From assembly GCA_035353175.1 (NCBI GenBank), contig DAOPZC010000088.1, forward strand, positions 1-13,885: a stretch of DNA of 13,885 bases, read 5' to 3'. This DNA comes from DAOPZC01 sp035353175. GTDB taxonomy: Bacteria > Verrucomicrobiota > Kiritimatiellia > RFP12 > UBA1067. The translations under genes and the position numbers were made by a program. Every line of letters begins with the position of its first letter. Position 1 is the stretch's first letter. Under the pieces are notes generated by a model, which was given only the letters and a program-made list of their open reading frames with translations, ran no database searches and had not been told where the DNA came from. This document shows, one piece after another, positions 1 to 5,126 of the stretch.

Positions 1-1281
1 GCGGGGCGACACGGGCGGAGAAGGTCAAGCGCGGTTCCGCGATGGCTCGCGGTCTGCTGCGCCCTCGCCTGCGGGGTTGCCGGGCGGGCGGCGGAAACGA
101 CCAACCGGACGCCCGACCGCGTGGTCAGCCGTTTCCGCATCGGGCCCTTTTTCGAGCGCCGCGCCACGCGCGACGGCGGCTCGTTCTGGGCCGTTCGCCC
201 GTTCTATTCCAAAGTGGCCGACCCCGTGACCGACACGCGCGTGTGCGACGTGGCCTGGCCCATCGGCACCTTCCACCGCGACCGCGAGCAGGCGTGGTGG
301 CGCTTCGCCCTGGCCTACGGCTCGGACAACGACGTGACCCGCGACGATTCGGCCTGGAAGGCCGCGCTTTTCCCGCTTTGGTTCCAGGGCCGTTCGCGCC
401 AGGGAGAAGATTACTGGGCGCTCTTTCCGGTCTACGGCCACCTGCCGCACGTCCTGCTGATGGACGACATCGATTTCGTCCTGTTCCCGTTCTACCTGGA
501 CTATGAGGTCAACCGTGTCGAGCGCGAGTATTACCTGTGGCCGGTCGTTTCGCGCATGGGAAAAGAGCCCGGCGTGGAGCGGACGGGCTTCTTTCCTTTC
601 TACGGGCGGACGGAGCGGCGCGACTCGAAACACCTGTATGCGTTCTGGCCGTTCTGGACCTCGGCGGTGTACGGCAACGAGCGCAATCCGGGCTCTTCGT
701 GGATGCTGTTCCCGCTGTGCGGCCGCGTGGACCGCGCCAAAGAACAGCAGTGGATGGCCCTGCCGCCGTTCGTCTCGCACGCCACGACCGATGCGGCGGA
801 GCGCTGGCGTGCGCCGTGGCCGTTTGTCGAGACGGTGACCACGCCGACGTCGCAGAAACGCTCCTACTGGCCGCTCTACGGCGATGTGCGCCGCGAGGAC
901 GAGCTGCGCTGGTATGCGGCGTGGCCGCTGCTCGAGCACTTCAGCCTGACGGCCAAGGGCCGCCGGACGGAGCGCAGCCGGTTCTTTCCGTTTTATTTGG
1001 ACGAGACCGTGTACGAGAAGGACAAGTTGGGGGTGGAACGCGAGGCAGAACGCTATACGCGGGTGTGGCCTTTCTATGCGCGGAAAACGTCGCCCGAAGG
1101 CTCGCTCCTGCGCGCGATGGAACTCAGCCTGATCCGCTACAGCGGCGGCATCGAGCGCAACTGGGCGCCGTTCTGGACCTTCTATGAACGGAACGAACAG
1201 TCGGGCGAAGTCGTCCACGACGCGCTCTGGGGCCTCCTGCAATACCGGCAGGCGACGGCTCCGGAAGGGAGCGAACGATGA
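1..1281 (+). CDS. Secreted aromatic-proline (WPF/FPFY) repeat protein, 5' partial
   Basis: I do not recognise a named family. The frame is open from base 1 with no ATG, GTG or TTG before a GTG at 121, so the true start lies left of the window. Visible residues 1-31 look like the rest of a signal peptide: an arginine-rich stretch (residues 6-8), a hydrophobic core at about 15-28, and small residues suited to signal peptidase I near 27-31. The mature part is built from short motifs of the form [W/F]-P-[F/L/V]-[Y/W/V], with prolines at residues 67, 87, 125, 143, 163, 181, 199, 217, 238, 256, 274, 291, 309, 330, 357 and 390. The commonest spacing is exactly 18 residues, often with E/R followed by W or Y between motifs. 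This suggests a repeated beta-hairpin or barrel/solenoid fold in the periplasm or outer membrane (inference). The stop overlaps the mlaE start as ATGA, so it is translationally coupled to the lipid transporter. The reading frame is firm; the function is unknown. Confidence 0.85.
   Translation, partial: AGRHGRRRSSAVPRWLAVCCALACGVAGRAAETTNRTPDRVVSRFRIGPFFERRATRDGGSFWAVRPFYSKVADPVTDTRVCDVAWPIGTFHRDREQAWWRFALAYGSDNDVTRDDSAWKAALFPLWFQGRSRQGEDYWALFPVYGHLPHVLLMDDIDFVLFPFYLDYEVNRVEREYYLWPVVSRMGKEPGVERTGFFPFYGRTERRDSKHLYAFWPFWTSAVYGNERNPGSSWMLFPLCGRVDRAKEQQWMALPPFVSHATTDAAERWRAPWPFVETVTTPTSQKRSYWPLYGDVRREDELRWYAAWPLLEHFSLTAKGRRTERSRFFPFYLDETVYEKDKLGVEREAERYTRVWPFYARKTSPEGSLLRAMELSLIRYSGGIERNWAPFWTFYERNEQSGEVVHDALWGLLQYRQATAPEGSER
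196..1176 (+). repeat. Tandem protein-level 18-residue aromatic-proline repeats
   Basis: Sixteen x-P-hydrophobic-aromatic motifs lie in the coding frame. The spacings between their prolines are 20, 38, 18, 20, 18, 18, 18, 21, 18, 18, 17, 18, 21, 27 and 33 residues. The 38-residue step contains a degenerate unit without proline (F-A-L-A-Y-G, residues 102-107). The repeat is conserved in protein but not obviously in DNA, so it is old rather than a recent expansion. Confidence 0.8.
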
Positions 1282-2096
1282 TCACACGTGAACCGGTCTA
1301 TGAGAATGAGCCCGACAACGCGCTGGACGGCATCTGGCGCAGCGTTGTGCTGGGGATGGGCGGCATCGGACGTGCCGGCTCCTTGACGCTGGAGGCTTTG
1401 ACGGGAATCCCGACGCTCTTCACGTCTCGCCGCCGCAGCCGCGAACTGGTCCGGCAGATGTTCCTGATGGGAATCAAAAGCCTGCCCGTCATCTCGGTGG
1501 TCGGCATGTTCACGGGGATGATCCTCGGCCTGCAGGTCGGCCTGGAGCTGCGCCGCTTCAACCAGGAGATCTACATCGGCTCGGCGGTGATGGTCTCGCT
1601 GCTGCGCGAGATGGGCCCGTTCATGACCGGCCTGATTCTGGCGGCGTGCGTGGGATCGTCCATGGCGGCGCAGATCGGCACCATGACCGTGAACGACGAG
1701 ATCGCGGCGCTGGAGATCATGTCGATCAACCCGGTCCGTTTCCTGATGACGCCGCGCATCGCGGCGATGGTGATCATGACGCCCGTGCTTTCGTTCTACA
1801 CGTGCGTGCTGGGCGTGCTCGGCGGCGGCATCGTGGGCCTGACGCAGTTGAATGTGCCGTGGGACCAGTACATCACGATGGCGATGGACATCGCCCGGAT
1901 GCGCGACCTGTATGTGGGCCTGCTGAAGGCGTTGGTGTTCGGCATTGTCATCACGGGGGTTTCCTGTTTCGAAGGCTTCACCACCACGCAGGGCGCGGTG
2001 GGCGTGGGGCAGGCGACGCGCCGCTCGGTGATCACTTCCTTTCTGCTGATGCTGGTTCTGGGGTACATCATCACAAGGCTGTTTTACGACTTATGA
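1278..2096 (+). CDS. mlaE: MlaE-family phospholipid ABC transporter permease
   Basis: This is the inner-membrane permease of an MCE/Mla lipid transporter, which moves phospholipids between the inner membrane and a periplasmic MCE protein. The 272 residues match the family's usual length of about 250-270. There is an amphipathic N-terminal region (about residues 20-60) and membrane segments near 68-88, 115-132, 160-185, 215-230 and 250-268. The family hallmark is at 139-160: N-D-E-I-A-A-L-E followed by I-N-P and ending in T-P-R. The C-terminal part has G-F-x-T-x-x-G-A-x-G-V-G. The start ATG overlaps the upstream stop (ATGA) and follows a GGAAGGGA ribosome site at 1263-1270. Its own stop overlaps the mlaF start in the same way. 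No STAS-domain mlaB gene follows. Confidence 0.95.
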   Translation: MITREPVYENEPDNALDGIWRSVVLGMGGIGRAGSLTLEALTGIPTLFTSRRRSRELVRQMFLMGIKSLPVISVVGMFTGMILGLQVGLELRRFNQEIYIGSAVMVSLLREMGPFMTGLILAACVGSSMAAQIGTMTVNDEIAALEIMSINPVRFLMTPRIAAMVIMTPVLSFYTCVLGVLGGGIVGLTQLNVPWDQYITMAMDIARMRDLYVGLLKALVFGIVITGVSCFEGFTTTQGAVGVGQATRRSVITSFLLMLVLGYIITRLFYDL

Positions 2097-2845
2097 TCCG
2101 GTTTGAACACGTGACAAAACGGTTGGGCGGACGCAACGTCCTGGACGATCTCTCGTTCGAGATCGGGAAGGGCGAGATCTTCGCCATCGTCGGACCTTCC
2201 GGCACGGGCAAGAGCGTGACGCTCAAGCACATGGTCCGGCTGCTGACGCCGACGTCCGGCGCGGTCTGGGTCGACGGCACGGAGATCAGCGCCGCGAACG
2301 GCGCGGAGTTGAGCCGTGCGCGCGAACGCTTCGGGTACCTGTTCCAAAGCGGGGCGCTGTTGGGGTGGATGTCCGTCGCGGAGAACATCGCGCTGCCGCT
2401 TCGTGAGAAGACGCGGATGACGGAGGACGAGATCGGCGAGCGCGTGGACAAAGCGTTGCGAGCGGTCGGTTTGGAGGCGGACGGCGACAAGTTCCCGAAC
2501 GAGATCTCGGGCGGGATGCAGAAGCGCGCGGGCCTCGCGCGGGCCATCGTGAACCGCCCGGAAATCGTGCTGTACGATGAGCCTACCTCCGGCCTTGATC
2601 CCGTCACGGCCCGCACGATCGACCAGCTGATCCGGCGCCTCAACGAGGAGCTGGGCATCACGAGCGTCGTGGTCACGCACGACCTGCAGGGCGCGCTGCT
2701 GATCGCGGACCGCATCGCGATGTTGACCGGCGGGAAGTTTGTCGAGGTGAGCCCGCCGAAGGCATTCGTGGCGACCGATCAGACGGATGTGCGCAGTTTT
2801 CTGGACGCGCAGTTCATTTCGAAAAAAGGGCTTGAAGGAATGTGA
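2093..2845 (+). CDS. mlaF: MlaF-type ABC transporter ATP-binding protein
   Basis: Cytoplasmic ATPase that powers the MlaE permease. All ABC motifs are present in its 250 residues: Walker A G-P-S-G-T-G-K-S at 34-41, Q-loop Gln85 in F-Q-S-G-A-L, signature S-G-G-M-Q at 139-143, Walker B ending Y-D-E-P at 161-164 with catalytic Glu163, and H-loop His196. The F-Q-x-G-A-L-(F/L) stretch after the Q-loop and the S-G-G-M-x-K-R-(A/V) signature are typical of the Mla/Ttg2A subfamily rather than generic importers. The ATG at 2093 is chosen because it overlaps the mlaE stop (ATGA) and begins the canonical N-terminal beta strand (I-R-F-E-H-V). The frame stays open further upstream, but only as a shadow of mlaE. 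There is little Shine-Dalgarno sequence, which fits coupled translation. The neighbour 10 bp downstream is the MCE protein. Confidence 0.96.
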   Translation: MIRFEHVTKRLGGRNVLDDLSFEIGKGEIFAIVGPSGTGKSVTLKHMVRLLTPTSGAVWVDGTEISAANGAELSRARERFGYLFQSGALLGWMSVAENIALPLREKTRMTEDEIGERVDKALRAVGLEADGDKFPNEISGGMQKRAGLARAIVNRPEIVLYDEPTSGLDPVTARTIDQLIRRLNEELGITSVVVTHDLQGALLIADRIAMLTGGKFVEVSPPKAFVATDQTDVRSFLDAQFISKKGLEGM

Positions 2846-2850
2846 GGAGG
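2845..2850 (+). promoter_or_regulatory. Strong Shine-Dalgarno site of mlaD
   Basis: AGGAGG lies five bases before ATG 2856. It overlaps the last base of the mlaF stop and decides the mlaD start over the in-frame ATG at 2787. It is among the clearest ribosome sites in the window. Confidence 0.8.
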
Positions 2851-2855
2851 GGTGC

Positions 2856-3968
2856 ATGAGACTGAGAAAAAACAGTGAGGTCTTCTCTGAGGTGCTCGTC
2901 GGCGTGTTCATGGTCGCGGTCTTGGGACTGCTGGTCTACTTCACGATCATTATTTCGGGGATTGAGGTTTTCAACGGCAAGAACAAGGTGCCGGTGTCGG
3001 TCTTCTTTAAAGACGTCGGCGGGCTGAAGGCGCGGGATTCGGTGATGCTGCGCGGGATGACGGTCGGCTCGGTGAGCGACATGCGCTTGGCGGACAGCGG
3101 GGTCGACATCACGCTGTTGATCCAAGCGGCCGTGAAGTTCAGGGAGGGGTACAAGATCTCCGTCAACTCGGGCTCGTTGCTCGGCGGGAACTATCTGCTG
3201 ATCGAAGAGGGGACCGGTGCGGAGGTGCCGAAAGGGACGGTGCTGCGGGGCGAGTCGCCCAATAACTGGATGCGCGACTTGGGCGAGATTGTCGCCAAGC
3301 TCAAAGAGGCGACCGCGGGCGACCAGTTGCGGAGCATCGTCACGAACCTGGAGGCCGCCGCCGGATCGATCAAAGTGCTGACCGCGCGCGTGGAGCAGGG
3401 CAAAGGCACGCTCGGCAAGCTTTTCTCTGAAGACATGGCGCTCTACAACGACCTGTCGAACACGGTCGCCAACCTGAAGTCTGTGACCGCCAAGATCGAC
3501 ACTGGCGAGAATTCGCTGGGACGCCTCATCAACGATGACGGCGGCGTGTATACGGACCTGCACGACTCGATCGCGAACCTCAAATCCATTTCGTCGCGAC
3601 TGGAGAAGGGCGAAGGCACGATCGGCAAGCTGCTCTCGTCGGACGACACGGTCTACCGTGATCTGCAGGAGACCGTGTCGCACATCAAGAGCGTGGCGGC
3701 CAGCCTCGACAAGGGCGAGGGGACCTTGGGCAAACTGATCAAGGACGACAACAAGATCTACAACGACCTCGACGCGACGGTCGCGAACCTCAAACTGGTG
3801 ACCGACCGTCTGGCCCAGGGCGAGGGCACGCTCGGCAAACTCTCCAAAGAGGACGCGCTGTACAACGATGTGCAGGGCCTGATCAAAGACGTGCGTCAGA
3901 CGGTTGACAATTTCCGCGACACGACGCCCATCAGCGCGTTCGCGAGCCTGCTCATGGGCGCGCTGTAA
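2856..3968 (+). CDS. mlaD: MlaD/MCE-domain lipid transport protein with C-terminal 35-residue repeats
   Basis: Membrane-anchored MCE protein that binds lipid in the periplasm for the MlaEF complex. The 370 residues comprise a short basic N-terminus, one membrane helix at about 12-34, an MCE domain at about 44-133 and a long helical C-terminal region. The MCE core has V-F-F-K-D-V-G-G-L near 49-57, L-R-G-M-x-V-G-x-V at 65-73 and G-S-L-L-G-G-N-Y-L at 106-114. In the C-terminal part the motif G-x-G-T-L-G-K-L recurs at 182, 217, 252, 287 and 322, an exact 35-residue period. Each unit continues with D-x-x-x-Y-N-D-L and T-V-A-N-L-K. ATG 2856 is preferred over an in-frame ATG at 2787 because AGGAGG (2845-2850) sits five bases before it and the helix follows at once. 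Many MCE proteins have helical tails; E. coli MlaD (about 183 residues) is much shorter. Confidence 0.95.
   Translation: MRLRKNSEVFSEVLVGVFMVAVLGLLVYFTIIISGIEVFNGKNKVPVSVFFKDVGGLKARDSVMLRGMTVGSVSDMRLADSGVDITLLIQAAVKFREGYKISVNSGSLLGGNYLLIEEGTGAEVPKGTVLRGESPNNWMRDLGEIVAKLKEATAGDQLRSIVTNLEAAAGSIKVLTARVEQGKGTLGKLFSEDMALYNDLSNTVANLKSVTAKIDTGENSLGRLINDDGGVYTDLHDSIANLKSISSRLEKGEGTIGKLLSSDDTVYRDLQETVSHIKSVAASLDKGEGTLGKLIKDDNKIYNDLDATVANLKLVTDRLAQGEGTLGKLSKEDALYNDVQGLIKDVRQTVDNFRDTTPISAFASLLMGAL
3399..3920 (+). repeat. Five 105-bp (35-residue) tandem coding repeats in mlaD
   Basis: Units begin at 3399, 3504, 3609, 3714 and 3819 with codons for G-x-G-T-L-G-K-L. Four steps of exactly 105 bp are seen. 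The last unit is one codon shorter before its Y-N-D and then diverges to the C-terminus. The second unit is the most diverged (G-E-N-S-L-G-R-L). DNA identity is partial, so copies have drifted while the register has been kept. Confidence 0.9.
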
Positions 3969-3992
3969 AAGCCGCGGCTCGGCGCAGCATCG

Positions 3993-4028
3993 CCCTCCAC
4001 TTTGCGAATTTTCCTGGGAAATGGAGGG
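3993..4028. other. Intergenic bulged hairpin between mlaD and dus
   Basis: CCCTCCA (3993-3999) pairs with TGGAGGG (4022-4028), and TTT (4001-4003) pairs with AAA (4019-4021), leaving C4000 bulged and a 15-base loop. A smaller palindrome, TTTCC-TG-GGAAA (4010-4021), overlaps the right arm and would compete with it. No T-run follows on the + strand, so this is not a standard Rho-independent terminator. It may still stop, stabilise or process the mla transcript. It lies in the 126-bp intergenic stretch 3969-4094, where no gene was found. Confidence 0.5.
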
Positions 4029-4056
4029 TAAGGCGGTGCTGTTGTGTGGTCGTTCC

Positions 4057-4085
4057 TTGAAGCGCGGCGCCGGGTGTGGTAACGT
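4057..4085 (+). promoter_or_regulatory. Candidate extended -10 promoter of dus
   Basis: TTGAAG (4057-4062), a 17-base spacer, then TAACGT (4080-4085) preceded by TG-G (4077-4079), an extended -10. The -10 hexamer matches TATAAT only at three positions. Only nine bases separate it from ATG 4095, so transcription from it would give an almost leaderless mRNA, in keeping with the absence of a Shine-Dalgarno sequence. By eye only. Confidence 0.35.
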
Positions 4086-4094
4086 CTCGAAACG

Positions 4095-5108
4095 ATGGCC
4101 GATACTCCAATCAAAGACGATTTCTGCCTGGCGCCGCTGCGGGGCGTGACGGTGCGGACCTTCCGCAACCTGCAGGCGCTGTGGTTTCTGCCGCCGGACC
4201 GGGCCGTGGCGCCCTTCATCCCCACCTTCGCGGGCGCGAAGGTGAGGCCGGTCCTGCTGAAGGACATCGACCCCGAGATGGGACAGTCGGTGCCGGTGGT
4301 GCCGCAGGTGATCGGCAAGGACGTGGGGCAACTGCGCACGCTGTTGCGGGCCTTCAAAGACATGGGCTATACCTGCGCCGACCTGAACGCCGGGTGTCCC
4401 TATCCCTTCATCATCAAGAAGAGCCGCGGCGCGGGGCTGATGCGGGACGCCGACGCGTTCGCGCGGATGCTGGAGGCCGGATGTGAAGAGCTGCCGGGCG
4501 GCTTCTCGGTGAAGGTCCGCCTGGGGATTGATGCGCCGGACCTGCTGTTTCAACGCATGGCGCTCATCAATGCGCTTCCGCTGCGCGAGGTCGCCATCCA
4601 TGCGCGCACGGCCCGGCAAATGTACGAAGGCCGCGTGCTGCTCGACGCGTTCGCGGAGGCCTTGGCGGCGTGCCGGCATCCGGTGGTCTACAACGGCGAC
4701 CTCCGCACGCGTCGGGACTATCTGCGGCTCAAGGCGCGGTTCCCCGGAATCACGCGCTGGATGGTCGGACGCGGTGTGGCGATCGACCCCTTCCTGATCG
4801 AGCGCCTCCGGCGCGACGACGCGCCGGAGCGCGAGGTGGCGCGTCTGAAAGGGTTCCTCGACGATTACGTGGCGGCCAATACGGAGGAGCTGTACGGGCC
4901 CGCGTCCGTGCTGGGGCGCATGAAGGAGCTGTGGGGCTATCTCCATCTCTCCCTGCGCCAGGGCGAACGCGTGTGGCGCGGCGTGCGGGTTTGCCGCACG
5001 GTGGAGGAGTATCGCCGCGTGGTCGAGGGCGTGTTCGCGAGTTTCCCCGGCTTCATCGAGGACGGGGAGCTGAGCGGGATTGAGGGGGAAGCGGCCGCTG
5101 AACGCTGA
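4095..5108 (+). CDS. tRNA-dihydrouridine synthase family protein
   Basis: FMN enzyme that reduces uridine to dihydrouridine in tRNA, using NADPH. The 337 residues match the usual length of about 310-350. The TIM barrel starts with L-A-P-L-R-G-V-T at 12-19. The catalytic cysteine is Cys101 in D-L-N-A-G-C-P. Lys140 (V-K-V-R-L-G), His169 (I-H-A-R-T) and N-G-D at 200-202 fit the FMN/substrate residues of the family, and V-G-R-G at 224-227 fits its phosphate-binding loop. A helical C-terminal domain follows. The sequence after Cys101 (Y-P-F-I-I-K-K-S-R-G-A-G-L) keeps the family spacing but differs from classic DusA, DusB or DusC, so I do not assign a subtype. No ribosome site precedes the ATG. Its 3' end has a perfect 7-bp tandem duplication, GCTGAAC, at 5097-5110, which supplies the stop. 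Confidence 0.93.
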   Translation: MADTPIKDDFCLAPLRGVTVRTFRNLQALWFLPPDRAVAPFIPTFAGAKVRPVLLKDIDPEMGQSVPVVPQVIGKDVGQLRTLLRAFKDMGYTCADLNAGCPYPFIIKKSRGAGLMRDADAFARMLEAGCEELPGGFSVKVRLGIDAPDLLFQRMALINALPLREVAIHARTARQMYEGRVLLDAFAEALAACRHPVVYNGDLRTRRDYLRLKARFPGITRWMVGRGVAIDPFLIERLRRDDAPEREVARLKGFLDDYVAANTEELYGPASVLGRMKELWGYLHLSLRQGERVWRGVRVCRTVEEYRRVVEGVFASFPGFIEDGELSGIEGEAAAER

Positions 5109-5126
5109 ACGGCGGGCGTTAAATCG

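Noticed and set aside
67..81. Lipoprotein signal (Cys24 in A-L-A-C-G) in the first protein
   Set aside because: The -3 position is Ala rather than Leu/Val/Ile, and the hydrophobic core continues past the cysteine. A signal peptidase I site near residues 27-31 fits better.
42..506. ATG-initiated frame on the + strand at 42
   Set aside because: Low-complexity Arg/Gly/Pro product overlapping the real frame, which carries the signal peptide and the repeats.
25..1242. 405-codon open frame on the - strand opposite the aromatic repeat protein
   Set aside because: Arg/Ala/Pro/His-rich shadow. The + strand frame has a signal peptide, periodic motifs and an ATGA overlap with mlaE.
1646..2092. N-terminal extension of MlaF by about 149 residues
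   Set aside because: The extension is His/Arg/Gly-rich and lies wholly inside mlaE. ATG 2093 with ATGA overlap begins the normal ABC fold.
2787..2855. Earlier in-frame ATG for mlaD
   Set aside because: It overlaps mlaF and lacks a ribosome site, whereas ATG 2856 has AGGAGG at ideal spacing.
3399..3920. Regular 105-bp repeat as a CRISPR-like or satellite array
   Set aside because: The period is explained by in-frame protein repeats. There are no constant repeats with unique spacers, and copies differ mostly in a codon-like way.
2814..4946. 710-codon open frame on the - strand opposite mlaD and dus
   Set aside because: Its apparent repeats mirror the 105-bp repeats of mlaD, and the composition is a GC shadow. 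No family motif is visible.
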